From Rhizobium sp. WYJ-E13 (GTDB taxonomy: Bacteria > Pseudomonadota > Alphaproteobacteria > Rhizobiales > Rhizobiaceae), in the NCBI RefSeq assembly GCF_018987265.1, contig NZ_CP076853.1, positions 930,001-994,000 on the forward strand: 64,000 nt of DNA, given 5' to 3'. Made by a program: the position numbers and the translations under genes. The notes beneath the pieces were generated by a model. It had not been told where the DNA came from. It searched no databases and was given only the letters and a program-made list of their open reading frames with translations. Of the stretch, positions 1 through 8,567 are shown one piece after another; the first letter of the stretch is position 1; each line of letters opens with the position of its first letter.

Positions 1-944
1 GAAATCCCGCCTTCGTGATGGATAGCGAAGACATCGGCTTCCTCGACGCCGGCCGGATTGATGCCCTGATGGCTCTGCACATGCGAAAGTGCGGCAAGGC
101 GGTCGCGATAAATGGCCGCCCGCTCGAAATCGAGGTCCTCGGCGGCAGCATTCATCGCTTCCGCCATATGCTCTTTCACATTCTGGCTCTTGCCCGACAG
201 GAAATCCTTGGCTTCGCGAACCAGTTCCGCATAGCCCTCATCGCTGACTTCATGCGTGCACGGCCCGGAACAGCGCTTGATCTGATAGAGCAGGCAGGGC
301 CGGGTGCGCGTCTCGAAAACGCTGTCGGTGCAGGTGCGGATCAGGAAGGCGCGCTGCAGCGAGTTGATCGTGCGGCCGACCGCACCGGCAGACGCGAAGG
401 GGCCGAAATAGTCGCCCTTGCGCGCGCGGGCGCCGCGATGCTTGAAGATGGCAGGCGCGCGATGATCGCCTGTTATCAGGATATAGGGAAACGACTTGTC
501 GTCGCGCAGCAGCACGTTAAAGCGCGGCCGCAAGCGCTTGATCAGATTCGCTTCCAGCAGCAGCGCCTCGGTTTCCGTCCGCGTCGTGACGAATTCCATA
601 TTGGCTGTCTGGCGCACCATCTGGGCGATGCGGTTGGAGTGCACACGACCAACCGCGTAATTGCCGACGCGCTTCTTCAGGCTGCGGGCCTTACCGACAT
701 AGAGCACGTCGCCCGCCTCGTTGAACATGCGGTAGACGCCGGGACTGTTCGGCAGGCGCTTGACGAATTCGGCGATCAGATCGGCGCCAACAAGGCCTGT
801 TTCGTTGACGCTGCCGGCATTCCAGTCGACCGCTGCAGAAATCGGCGAGGCAGAGGCATCACCTTCCACCTCGATGATATCGTCGTCGTTTTCGTCGGTC
901 TCATCATAAAGAACACCGCCATCGGGCAGCTTCTTGGCATTCAT
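1..944 (-). CDS. uvrC: Excinuclease ABC subunit C, 5' part only
   Basis: Nuclease subunit of the UvrABC nucleotide-excision repair complex, which cuts on both sides of a DNA lesion in the cytoplasm. The visible N-terminal ~314 residues hold a GIY-YIG nuclease domain, with SPGVYRMF and [13 protein letters not shown], after a ~50-residue acidic N-terminal leader ([16 protein letters not shown]). The four-cysteine-type segment around [13 protein letters not shown] and the start of the UVR motif follow. The rest of the gene runs off the left edge. The start ATG (944-942) shares the bases ATGA with the stop codon of the upstream SDR gene, so the two are probably translationally coupled. Identification is firm from the GIY-YIG motif and overall sequence. 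Confidence 0.95.
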   Translation of the reverse strand, partial: MNAKKLPDGGVLYDETDENDDDIIEVEGDASASPISAAVDWNAGSVNETGLVGADLIAEFVKRLPNSPGVYRMFNEAGDVLYVGKARSLKKRVGNYAVGRVHSNRIAQMVRQTANMEFVTTRTETEALLLEANLIKRLRPRFNVLLRDDKSFPYILITGDHRAPAIFKHRGARARKGDYFGPFASAGAVGRTINSLQRAFLIRTCTDSVFETRTRPCLLYQIKRCSGPCTHEVSDEGYAELVREAKDFLSGKSQNVKEHMAEAMNAAAEDLDFERAAIYRDRLAALSHVQSHQGINPAGVEEADVFAIHHEGGI

Positions 945-1708
945 TCCTTGATCTCCAGCACATCCGGCGTCTGCCACGCGAGATGCTGGCCGCCGTCGAG
1001 TGCAATCATCTGACCCGTAATCGAAGGAGTCTCGAACAGAAAACGAATCGTTCGACCGAATTCTTTGAGCTCAGGTCCTCGCTTCAAGATAAGGGCTGAA
1101 ACCTGCGCTTGGAAGTCCTCCTGCAATTGCCGTTCGCTCGGCATCGAAGGGCCGGGGCCGATTGCATTGACGCGGATGCGCGGCGCCAGCGCCTGCGCCA
1201 TGGTCTGCGTCGCCGTCCACAGCGCCGATTTCGACAGAGTATAGGAGTAGAAGCTCGGCCGCAGCGCCCAGACACGCTGGTCGATGACGTTGACGATCAG
1301 CCCCTCATGCGCCTCCGGCAGTTGTTCGGCGAATTTGGCAGCAAGGATTGACGGCGCGCGAACATGGATGGCGAAATGCTCGTCCCACACCTGGGCATCG
1401 AATTTGCGAAGCGAATCCTCGAGAAAAATCGACGCGTTGTTGACGAGAAGATCGATCGGGCCGAGCGCCTCGCACGCCTTCCCGACAAGCCCGCCGGCCT
1501 CATCGATTTTGGCGAGATCGGCCTTGATCGCAACCGCCCGATGCCCTTTCTGCCGCAATTCCGCCACAAAATCTTCGGCCTCGGCGAGCGAGCCGTTGGC
1601 GTGAATTGCGACCGAAAATCCATCAGCAACAAGGTCTTCGGCGATTGCCCGGCCTATTCTTTTGGCGGCACCCGTCACGAGCGCCGCGCGAAGTCTTTTC
1701 TGGGTCAA
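941..1708 (-). CDS. SDR oxidoreductase, pteridine reductase/FolM-like
   Basis: A 255-residue short-chain dehydrogenase with a Rossmann fold. The nucleotide-binding motif TGAAKRIG lies at residues 13-20, NNAS at 90-93, and the catalytic Tyr156-xxx-Lys160 in YSYTLSK. The position 13 residues before the tyrosine, usually the catalytic serine, is Asp143 (NVIDQR). That Asp/Tyr/Lys arrangement is known from pteridine reductase PTR1 and the bacterial dihydromonapterin reductase FolM, so a pterin or dihydrofolate substrate with NADPH is the best guess. This is inference, not proof. The gene overlaps uvrC by 4 bases (ATGA) and probably leads that operon. Confidence 0.85.
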   Translation of the reverse strand: MTQKRLRAALVTGAAKRIGRAIAEDLVADGFSVAIHANGSLAEAEDFVAELRQKGHRAVAIKADLAKIDEAGGLVGKACEALGPIDLLVNNASIFLEDSLRKFDAQVWDEHFAIHVRAPSILAAKFAEQLPEAHEGLIVNVIDQRVWALRPSFYSYTLSKSALWTATQTMAQALAPRIRVNAIGPGPSMPSERQLQEDFQAQVSALILKRGPELKEFGRTIRFLFETPSITGQMIALDGGQHLAWQTPDVLEIKE

Positions 1709-2071
1709 GAGATAGCCTTCTGATCCTGCGAGTCCGTTTGCTGACTATATAAGGGCAGGCTCTAATTATATAAATAGGCCGAAATCATTGCCTGTGCCGT
1801 GCGGATATTCTATGTATTATTTGCAGTCGCGATTTATTAAAACAGGTATTGTAAGTTTAACTGATTATTATCCTTAATAAACGGTATGTTGCAACCAAGC
1901 AACATCGAATTTCTGCCGTCGCGCAGCCACAATGATATCACAATTTGGCTCTTTCAAATCCGCATTTGCATTCCAATTTCACTCTCGAACCGGAAGGGAC
2001 ATTTAATAATCCCCCGTGAATGCTTCGCCGAATTTGAGTTGACGGGCGCGCGGGACTGAAAGGAGAAAAGT
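1709..2071 (+). promoter_or_regulatory. AT-rich 5' region of the porin-like gene with an inverted repeat
   Basis: This 363-base gap has no convincing gene. It is markedly AT-richer than its surroundings and lies upstream of an outer-membrane protein gene. A perfect 7-bp inverted repeat (ATGTTGC, 1886-1892; GCAACAT, 1899-1905) with a 6-base spacer could be an operator or a transcript hairpin. A strong ribosome-binding site, AAAGGAG, lies just before the start at 2072. The left end also contains the promoter side of the SDR gene on the minus strand. Confidence 0.5.
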
Positions 2072-2704
2072 ATGCGTATACTCTTTGCTGGCCTCATGGC
2101 TTCCGCTCTCGCCGTTGGCGGTTTCTCGGTAGCCCACGCAGCTGATGCCGTGGATCAGGTTCCGCAGGCCCCGGTCGCTGAGGAAACCCCGGCTCCGGTC
2201 AACAACTGGCAGGGCTTCTACCTCGGTGGCGCAGCGACCTACAATATGGGCAGCTTTGGTTCCGATCGCGACACCTATGATTGGGGCGGTCAGCTCTTCA
2301 CCGGTTACAACTTCCAGCAGGGCCAGATCGTTTACGGCGCTGAAGCCGATCTCGGCTACGGCGATGCGGACGTCACCCAGGACGGCATCAAGAACAAGAC
2401 CGGCTGGAACGGCTCCGTCCGTGGCCGCGTCGGTTACGACCTGAACCCCTTCCTGCTCTATGGTACGGCAGGTCTGGCACTCGCCAACACCAAGGTTTCC
2501 GACGGCACGTCTTCCGACAGCAAGACCGCCTACGGCTACACGGTTGGCGCCGGTGTCGAAGCCTTCGTGACCAACAACATCACGACGCGCCTCGAATACC
2601 GCTACACCGACTACCAGGACAAGGACTACAATCTCGACTCCGGCAGCGTTTCGCGCGGCTTCGACGAAAACAGCGTCAAGGTCGGTATCGGCGTCAAGTT
2701 CTGA
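2072..2704 (+). CDS. Outer membrane beta-barrel protein (Omp25/Omp31-like)
   Basis: A 210-residue protein with a clear Sec signal peptide (MRILFAGLMASALAVGG, cleavage probably after AHA at about residue 23). It then has a short Pro-rich linker and an eight-stranded-type barrel domain starting at NNWQGFYLGGAATYN. The C-terminal residue is phenylalanine (GIGVKF), the usual outer-membrane insertion signal. Alternating aromatic strands (LLYGTAGLALAN, TRLEYRYTDY) fit the Omp25/Omp31 porin-like family of Rhizobiales, abundant structural proteins of the outer membrane. A Rho-independent terminator follows directly, so it is probably monocistronic. Confidence 0.9.
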   Translation: MRILFAGLMASALAVGGFSVAHAADAVDQVPQAPVAEETPAPVNNWQGFYLGGAATYNMGSFGSDRDTYDWGGQLFTGYNFQQGQIVYGAEADLGYGDADVTQDGIKNKTGWNGSVRGRVGYDLNPFLLYGTAGLALANTKVSDGTSSDSKTAYGYTVGAGVEAFVTNNITTRLEYRYTDYQDKDYNLDSGSVSRGFDENSVKVGIGVKF

Positions 2705-2730
2705 TAAGAATTGTATCTGACATGATAAAA

Positions 2731-2755
2731 GCCGGGCCTCGTGCCCGGCTTTTTG
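2731..2755 (+). terminator. Rho-independent terminator of the porin-like gene
   Basis: GCCGGGC and GCCCGGC form a perfect 7-bp stem with a short loop, followed by TTTTT, 27 bases after the stop codon of the outer membrane protein gene. Confidence 0.9.
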
Positions 2756-2800
2756 TTGCTGCGTCGATCTGAAATCTCACGCGTCCTGGAGATCTCTCAG

Positions 2801-2836
2801 GCCCTTCAAATCTTTCAGGCCCTTCAAATCTTTCAG
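2801..2836. repeat. Tandem 18-bp repeat at the 3' end of the GST gene
   Basis: Two perfect copies of GCCCTTCAAATCTTTCAG lie head to tail (2801-2818 and 2819-2836). A decayed partial copy precedes them (GATCTCTCAG, 2791-2800). The stop codon of the GST gene lies inside the second copy. In another minus-strand frame the array would encode a repeated LKDLKG hexapeptide. Confidence 0.85.
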
Positions 2837-3429
2837 GCTTGTGGCTTCAGCTGATCGTAGCCGTCGAACCTCTTCTCGAATTCCTTGAGCCAGCCGATCA
2901 GCTCGGCATGGTCTTCTTCCCACTGGCCCTTGAAGCGCAGGTCGAGATAGCCGAGCGTTGCCGCCAGCGCGAAATGCCCGCCATGCAGCTTCTTGCCGAG
3001 CTTCGGCGTGTTGGCGGCCAGATAGTTCAGTGCGGTCTCGACCTTCTTCCATTGCCGGTCGAGCCAGGGCTGATGCACCTTTTCTTCATTGCGGAAGCGG
3101 CGTTCGTAGACGATCGCGAGCAGGCAGTCGCAGACGCCGTCGCAGAGCGCTTCCAGTACTTCGGCGTCCGTGCGCTTGCGCTTCTTGGAGGGATAGAGCG
3201 CGCCCTTCGTCATCCGGTCGAAATAATGCATGATGGCGATACTGTCGAAGATGGAAACGCCGTCGTCCGTCAGCAGCGTCGGGATCTTGCCGAGCGGATT
3301 GTTGTCCACGAGGATCGCCGGTCCCGCATTCGTATCGACCCGGATTTGCGCAATCTCGAGACCGAGATGGCGGGCGGCCATGCCCACCTTGCTGGAGAAA
3401 GGGGAGGTCGGGGAGCAGAGAAGCTTCAT
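2833..3429 (-). CDS. Glutathione S-transferase family protein
   Basis: A 198-residue cytosolic GST-like protein. The N-terminal thioredoxin-fold domain begins MKLLCSPTSPFSSKV, and the conserved cis-proline segment is NPLGKIPTLLTDDG. It is followed by the glutathione-contact DSIAIMHYF and an all-helical C-terminal domain (WLDRQWKKVETALNYL). I chose the ATG at 3429 because it starts the thioredoxin fold directly and has an AAGGTG ribosome-binding site; an in-frame ATG 20 codons upstream adds no family sequence. The substrate is unknown. The stop codon lies in an 18-bp tandem repeat, so the C-terminus may vary between strains. Confidence 0.88.
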   Translation of the reverse strand: MKLLCSPTSPFSSKVGMAARHLGLEIAQIRVDTNAGPAILVDNNPLGKIPTLLTDDGVSIFDSIAIMHYFDRMTKGALYPSKKRKRTDAEVLEALCDGVCDCLLAIVYERRFRNEEKVHQPWLDRQWKKVETALNYLAANTPKLGKKLHGGHFALAATLGYLDLRFKGQWEEDHAELIGWLKEFEKRFDGYDQLKPQA

Positions 3430-3485
3430 AGGGCACCTTTTGAAATGCGGATTGCCGGGACTATTCCCCCGCGCTACAGATTCGG

Positions 3486-4355
3486 TCAATCGGCCTTGGC
3501 AGGCTTCGTCTCTCCGCGCAGCCAGAAGGCACGCTGCGAGGCGAAACGGTCCTGCGCCAGATGGTCCTTCAGGACCGGCAGCAACTGGTGCAGCTCGTCC
3601 TTCAGCGTGAAGGGTGGGTTGACGACGATGAGTCCCGAGCCGGTCAGCCCCGTCGTCTCGCGGTCGCTGCGCACGGCAAGTTCGGCGCAGAGCATCTTCG
3701 GAATGTCCAGCGCCTGCAGCGCCTCATGGAAGTCCTTGATCGGTGCGCCCTTCTTCAGCGGATACCAGAGGCAATAGGTACCACCCGGAAAACGCCGGTA
3801 AGCCCTAGCGAGGCCATCCACCAACCGCTCATATTCGCCGTCCTCCTCGAAAGGCGGATCGACGAGCACGATACCGCGCTTTTCCTTCGGCGGCAGATGC
3901 GCGCCGAGCGCCAGCCAGCCGTCGAGCTCGATGATGCGCGCATGGTGATCGCCTTCGAAGACGCGATGCAGGCGAACAAAATCCTCCGGGTGCAGCTCCA
4001 TCGCCGAAAGCCGGTCCTGTGGGCGAAACAGCATGCGCGCAAGCTTTGGGGAGCCCGAATAGAAACGCAGGCCGCCCTGCGGGTTGAGTTCGCGGATCGC
4101 GGAGAGATAGGGTTCCAGCAGTTCGGAAACCTGCGGCCCGAGATCGGTCTCCAGCAGCTTGCCGATACCGCCTTGCCACTCGCCGGTCTTCTGCGCTTCC
4201 TCGGAAGAGAGATCGTAGAGGCCGATGCCGGCATGCGTGTCGAGCACCCGAAAGCCGGCGTCCTTCTTCTGCATATAGCGGATCAAACGCGCCAGCACCG
4301 CATGCTTCAGGACATCGGCGAAATTGCCTGCATGGTAGATGTGGCGATAGTTCAT
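3486..4355 (-). CDS. rlmJ: 23S rRNA (adenine(2030)-N(6))-methyltransferase
   Basis: A 289-residue SAM-dependent methyltransferase that modifies A2030 of 23S rRNA. The N-terminus MNYRHIYHAGNFADVLKH is the hallmark of the RlmJ (YhiR) family. The SAM site is near LDTHAGIGLYDL (residues ~38-49), and the catalytic motif IV is DPPF in LVDPPFEEDGEY. It is full length for the family. It lies upstream of the GST gene on the same strand and is divergent from the molybdopterin enzyme gene. Confidence 0.95.
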   Translation of the reverse strand: MNYRHIYHAGNFADVLKHAVLARLIRYMQKKDAGFRVLDTHAGIGLYDLSSEEAQKTGEWQGGIGKLLETDLGPQVSELLEPYLSAIRELNPQGGLRFYSGSPKLARMLFRPQDRLSAMELHPEDFVRLHRVFEGDHHARIIELDGWLALGAHLPPKEKRGIVLVDPPFEEDGEYERLVDGLARAYRRFPGGTYCLWYPLKKGAPIKDFHEALQALDIPKMLCAELAVRSDRETTGLTGSGLIVVNPPFTLKDELHQLLPVLKDHLAQDRFASQRAFWLRGETKPAKAD

Positions 4356-4438
4356 TTTCGCTGATGCCTGTTATGAATTCGGATCATTGGGAGTTTTTGT
4401 GCCTTTTGGGCGGTCGAGCCTTGGCATATAGAAATCGC

Positions 4439-6562
4439 ATGAACATTGCGACCCCCATCAACGCCAAATCCCGGATCGGTCATACGGCCTGTCCGCATGA
4501 CTGTCCCTCCACCTGCGCGCTGGAGGTGGATATTACGGAGGACGGCCGCATCGGTCGCGTCCGGGGTGCGAACGATCATTCTTATACATCGGGCGTCATC
4601 TGCGCCAAGGTCGCCCGTTATGCCGAGCGCCTCTATCATCCCGATCGCCTGATGCATCCGCTGCGCCGCGCCGGCGCCAAGGGGGCAGGGCAATGGCAGC
4701 AGATCTCCTGGGATGATGCGCTGGACGAGATTGCCGAAGCCTTCGTGAAGGCTGAGGCGAAGGATGGCAGCGAAGCGATCTGGCCGTATTTCTACGCCGG
4801 CACCATGGGCTGGGTGCAGCGCGACTCGATCGAGCGCCTGCGCCACGCCAAGTGCTATTCCGGCTTCTTTTCCTCGATCTGCACCAACCCCGCCTGGACC
4901 GGATTCACCATGGGGACCGGCATGCTGCGCGGCCCGGACCCGCGGGAAATGGCCCGCACCGACTGCGTCGTCATCTGGGGCACCAATGCGGTTGCGACGC
5001 AGGTCAACGTGATGACCCACGCGATCAAGTCGCGCAAGGAGCGTGGCGCCAAGATCGTCGTCATCGACATCTACGACAATCCGACGATGAAGCAGGCCGA
5101 CATGGCCCTCATCGTCAAGCCCGGCACCGATGCAGCCCTTGCCTGCGCCGTCATGCATATCGCTTTCCGCGACGGTTATGCCGACCGTGCCTACATGGCG
5201 AAATACGCCGACGATCCCGCCGGCCTCGAAACGCATCTGAAGGCGAAGACGCCGGAATGGGCCGCCGCCATCACCGGTCTTTCGGTCGAGGAGATCGAAG
5301 CCTTCGCCAAACTCGTCGGCACGACCAAAAAGACTTTCTTCCGCCTCGGTTACGGGTTTACCCGCCAGCGCAATGGCGCGGTCGCCATGCATGCCGCCGC
5401 CTCGGTCGCCACCGTGCTCGGCTCCTGGCAATATGAGGGTGGCGGCGCCTTCCATTCGAACAGCGATATCTTCCGCATGAACAATGCGGAGCTGACCGGC
5501 AAATCGATGAAGGATGCCGACATCCGCATGATCGACCAGTCGCAGATCGGCCGTGCGCTGACCGGTGATGCCGTGGCGCTCCGCCATCGCGGGCCAGTGA
5601 CGGCCATGCTGATCCAAAATACAAATCCGGTAAACATCGCCCCGGAACAGCGGCTGGTGAAGCGCGGCTTTGCCCGCGACGACCTCTTCGTTGCCGTCCA
5701 TGAGCAGTTCATGACCGAGACGGCCGACATGGCCGATATCGTCATTCCCGCCACCATGTTCGTCGAGCATGACGATATCTACCGCGCCGGCGGCCAGAAC
5801 CACATCCTGCTCGGCCCGAAGCTCGTCGAACCGCCGCCGACGGTGCGAAGCAACCTGTTCGTGATCGAAGAACTGGCAAAACGCCTCGGCGTCGCCGATC
5901 GCCCCGGCTTCGGTTTCACGGCGCGCGAGTTGGTCGACCGCGTGCTGGCCGCGAGCAATCTGCCGGATTACGACTATTTCCTCGAGCATAAGTGGTTCGA
6001 CCGCCAGCCCGCCTTCGAAGACGCACATTATCTCAATGGTTTCGCCCATCCCGACGGCAAGTTCCATTTCCGGCCGGACTGGGTGAACGACCCCGCCCCG
6101 AACAAGCCGTCGGCTTCCGTCGGCGCGCTCGGCCCCTACGCAGAGCTACCGCCTTTCCCGGATCAGGTCGATGTCATCGAGCTCGCCGATCCCGAGCATC
6201 CCTTCCGCCTGGCGACCTCGCCGGCGCGCAACTTCCTGAATTCGAGCTTCTCGGAAACCAAGACCTCACGCCAGAAGGAAGGCCGTCCGGAAGTGATGAT
6301 CAACCCTGTCGATGCCGAGGCGAACGGTGTCGGCAATGGCGACCTCGTCCGTATTGGCAATATGCGCGGTGACCTGCGGATCCACGCCCGCGTAACGACC
6401 GAGGTCAAGCCAGGCGTTTTGATTGCAGAGGGCCTTTGGCCCAACAAGGCGCATGTCGATGGCGAAGGCATCAACGTTCTCACCGGTGCCGATCCCGTTG
6501 CGCCCTATGGCGGTGCTGCCGTCCATGACAACAAGGTCTGGCTTCGCAAGGACGTCATATGA
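4439..6562 (+). CDS. Molybdopterin-dependent oxidoreductase with a [4Fe-4S] cluster
   Basis: A 707-residue member of the DMSO-reductase superfamily binding bis-molybdopterin guanine dinucleotide. Four cysteines, C18, C22, C26 and C55 (HTACPHDCPSTC then SGVIC), form a CX3CX3CX28C pattern for one [4Fe-4S] cluster. The molybdopterin domains follow (GTNAVATQVN; MLIQNTNPVNIAPEQ), then a C-terminal dinucleotide-binding domain (PARNFLNSSF ... GDLVRIGNMRGDL). Cys148 in SSICTNP lies where a metal ligand is often found, but this is uncertain. There is no Tat signal, so it is probably cytoplasmic. I start at 4439, because the next ATG upstream leaves only 8 bases to the divergent rlmJ. The substrate is unknown. 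The stop overlaps the nudK-like gene. Confidence 0.85.
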   Translation: MNIATPINAKSRIGHTACPHDCPSTCALEVDITEDGRIGRVRGANDHSYTSGVICAKVARYAERLYHPDRLMHPLRRAGAKGAGQWQQISWDDALDEIAEAFVKAEAKDGSEAIWPYFYAGTMGWVQRDSIERLRHAKCYSGFFSSICTNPAWTGFTMGTGMLRGPDPREMARTDCVVIWGTNAVATQVNVMTHAIKSRKERGAKIVVIDIYDNPTMKQADMALIVKPGTDAALACAVMHIAFRDGYADRAYMAKYADDPAGLETHLKAKTPEWAAAITGLSVEEIEAFAKLVGTTKKTFFRLGYGFTRQRNGAVAMHAAASVATVLGSWQYEGGGAFHSNSDIFRMNNAELTGKSMKDADIRMIDQSQIGRALTGDAVALRHRGPVTAMLIQNTNPVNIAPEQRLVKRGFARDDLFVAVHEQFMTETADMADIVIPATMFVEHDDIYRAGGQNHILLGPKLVEPPPTVRSNLFVIEELAKRLGVADRPGFGFTARELVDRVLAASNLPDYDYFLEHKWFDRQPAFEDAHYLNGFAHPDGKFHFRPDWVNDPAPNKPSASVGALGPYAELPPFPDQVDVIELADPEHPFRLATSPARNFLNSSFSETKTSRQKEGRPEVMINPVDAEANGVGNGDLVRIGNMRGDLRIHARVTTEVKPGVLIAEGLWPNKAHVDGEGINVLTGADPVAPYGGAAVHDNKVWLRKDVI

Positions 6563-7152
6563 CGCAATCTAAGGCAAAAGTGGAAATCGTCGGCAAGGAA
6601 ATCCTGTCCGACGGCTGGACGAAGTTGACCAGCTACATGATCGATTACACCGACCGGAATGGCGTGACCCATCGCCTGCCACGCGAGGTCTATCACCGCA
6701 CGCCCGCCGCCTGTATCCTTCTTTACGATCCCAAGCGTGACGTGGTCGTGTTGGTGAAGCAGTTCCGCCTGCCGGCCCATGTGAACGGCGATCCCGCCTG
6801 GATGATCGAAGTCCCGGCCGGCCTGCTCGACGGCGATGAACCCGAGGCCGCGATCCGTCGCGAGGCGATGGAAGAGACGGGATACACGGTTCGCGATATC
6901 CGCTTCCTGTTCAGATCCTACACAGCACCGGGCTCCATCACCGAGATCGTGCATTTCTTCGCAGCGGCAATCGATACCGCCGACCGCACGTCCGACGGCG
7001 GGGGGCTGGAAGACGAGCATGAGGATATCGAAGTGCTGGAAATCCCGCTGCCGCAGGCTCTCGCGATGATAGAAGAAGGAGAGATCATCGATCTCAAGAC
7101 GATCATGCTGCTGCAATGGACGGTGGCAAACAAGAGCCTGCTTGGCGCCTGA
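6559..7152 (+). CDS. nudK: NudK-like Nudix hydrolase (GDP-mannose pyrophosphatase type)
   Basis: A 197-residue Nudix hydrolase. The box GLLDGDEPEAAIRREAMEET (residues 88-107) is one residue shorter than the general Nudix consensus, as in Escherichia coli NudK. The flanking segments QFRLPAHVNG, ITEIVHFF and DIEVLEIPLPQALAMI also match NudK. The family hydrolyses GDP-mannose and related sugar nucleotides with Mg2+. The start codon lies in the ATGA overlap with the molybdopterin oxidoreductase stop, so translation is probably coupled. Whether this reflects turnover of a guanine dinucleotide (part of the Mo cofactor) is pure speculation. Confidence 0.88.
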   Translation: MTQSKAKVEIVGKEILSDGWTKLTSYMIDYTDRNGVTHRLPREVYHRTPAACILLYDPKRDVVVLVKQFRLPAHVNGDPAWMIEVPAGLLDGDEPEAAIRREAMEETGYTVRDIRFLFRSYTAPGSITEIVHFFAAAIDTADRTSDGGGLEDEHEDIEVLEIPLPQALAMIEEGEIIDLKTIMLLQWTVANKSLLGA

Positions 7153-7286
7153 AAGTCCGGCTTTGAAGCGTGACGGTTGGGGGCCATGCGCACCGCCTGA
7201 ATTCCTTGGAATTCTTCATCCAATTGTCACGAAGCGGGACTAAGCGCTGCCATTTGACAATCATCGGATACGTCAGGAGAAAGCCC

Positions 7287-8456
7287 ATGTGGCTCAGCAA
7301 TTTCACCCTCGTTCTCCCAGGCGAGGTGGTGAGTGAAGGTTCCGTGCGGATTGAAGATGGCGTGATCGCCGAAATCAGGCCGGAGCCGGTCGCCAATGCC
7401 GTCATTGACGGCGGCGGGCGTCTGCTGATGCCCGGTTTCGTCGATCTGCATGGCGACATGATCGAGCGCGAGATCGCGCCGCGCCCGAACGCCCAGATGC
7501 CGATCGATTTCGGCATACACGAACTCGACAAGAAGCTTGCCGCTGCCGGCGTAACGACGGCTTTTGCCGCCGTCTCCTTCGCGACGGAAAGCGTCTACGG
7601 CCATGTCCGTTCGCTGGAGACGACCTCGGCCGTCATCGAGGGTATCAACACGCTGCGCGATAACCTGCTGATCGATCACCGTGTCCATGCCCGCTACGAG
7701 ATCACCAATATCGGTGCGGCACCGACGCTGGAGCGGCTGCTGGAAGCCGGCCATATCGACATGGTTTCGCTGACCGACCACACGCCGGGGCAGGGCCAGT
7801 ACAACGACATCAAGAGCTATATCCTGAGCATTTCCGAGCGCCGCGCCATATCGGAGGAAATGGCTGCGGAGGTCGTTGCCAAGCGCATCGCCATGCGTGA
7901 CAATCCCGAGATCGATGCCAAGCTGAAGCATATCGTAGCCCTCGCGAAGAAGCATGGTCTCTCGCTCGCCTCTCATGACGATGACAGCGTCGAAAAGGTC
8001 ATCGAAATGTTCGCTCTCGGCGTCACGATCAGCGAATTCCCGGTCACGCTGCCTGCCGCCGAAGAAGCCCGCCGCCGCGGCCTCTGGACACTGATGGGCG
8101 CACCGAATGCACTGCGCGGCAAATCCATGTCCGGCAATCTGAGCGCGCTCGACGCCGCAAAGGCGGGCCTGCTGACGGTGATCGCTGCCGATTACCATCC
8201 GGCTGCCTTCGTGCCCGGCATCTTCAAGCTGGCGGAAATGGTTGAGGGTGGGCTTCCCGCTGCCGTCGCCATGGCGACGGCTAATGCCGCCCGTTCAGCC
8301 GGCCTGATGGATCGCGGCGAGATCGCCGTCGGCCAGCGCGCCGATACGGTTGTGATCGAGCCGGGTGACGTTCATCGCATCCGCGCCACCTTCCGCGGCG
8401 GCAAGTTCATCTACAGCGACGGCACGCTGCACCCGCTGCAGACCCTTGCGGCCTGA
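7287..8456 (+). CDS. phnM: Alpha-D-ribose 1-methylphosphonate 5-triphosphate diphosphatase, isolated copy
   Basis: A 389-residue amidohydrolase-fold protein of the PhnM family. In the C-P lyase pathway PhnM removes pyrophosphate from the ribose methylphosphonate triphosphate. Visible family motifs are GFVDLHGDMIEREIAPRP (metal site), SLTDHTPGQGQ, LASHDDDS and ANAARSAGLMDRGEIAVGQR. The start ATG at 7287 has a CAGGAGAAAG ribosome-binding site; the long open frame upstream of it is not part of the family. No other phn gene is present in this window, which is unusual, since phnM normally sits in a phn operon. Confidence 0.88.
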   Translation: MWLSNFTLVLPGEVVSEGSVRIEDGVIAEIRPEPVANAVIDGGGRLLMPGFVDLHGDMIEREIAPRPNAQMPIDFGIHELDKKLAAAGVTTAFAAVSFATESVYGHVRSLETTSAVIEGINTLRDNLLIDHRVHARYEITNIGAAPTLERLLEAGHIDMVSLTDHTPGQGQYNDIKSYILSISERRAISEEMAAEVVAKRIAMRDNPEIDAKLKHIVALAKKHGLSLASHDDDSVEKVIEMFALGVTISEFPVTLPAAEEARRRGLWTLMGAPNALRGKSMSGNLSALDAAKAGLLTVIAADYHPAAFVPGIFKLAEMVEGGLPAAVAMATANAARSAGLMDRGEIAVGQRADTVVIEPGDVHRIRATFRGGKFIYSDGTLHPLQTLAA

Positions 8457-8469
8457 GGTCAGGGTTTAG

Positions 8470-8563
8470 AGCAATTCCAGCAAAAGTGTGCAGCGGTTTT
8501 GCGCCCGGAATTGCGTACAAACAAGCAGATAGAGCGCTTTCGTGATTCGAAGAAAAACGAAAG
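8470..8563. repeat. Palindromic intergenic repeat, two hairpins
   Basis: A nested palindrome, CAATTCC (8472-8478)/GGAATTG (8507-8513) enclosing GCAAAA (8480-8485)/TTTTGC (8497-8502), is followed by a second hairpin CTTTCGT (8537-8543)/ACGAAAG (8557-8563). The core, AAAAGTGTGCAGCGGTTTTG, resembles the element at 18878. It lies between the convergent stops of phnM and purN and may end both transcripts. Such mosaic repeats are common in Rhizobium intergenic regions. Confidence 0.8.
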
Positions 8564-8567
8564 TTCT

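Noticed and set aside
2801..2836. CRISPR-like array
   Set aside because: The repeat is strictly tandem without spacers and has only two full copies.
4352..6067. Long open frame antisense to the molybdopterin oxidoreductase gene
   Set aside because: It is in the complementary frame of a well-identified gene and has no recognisable domain. GC-rich coding sequence often leaves such shadows.
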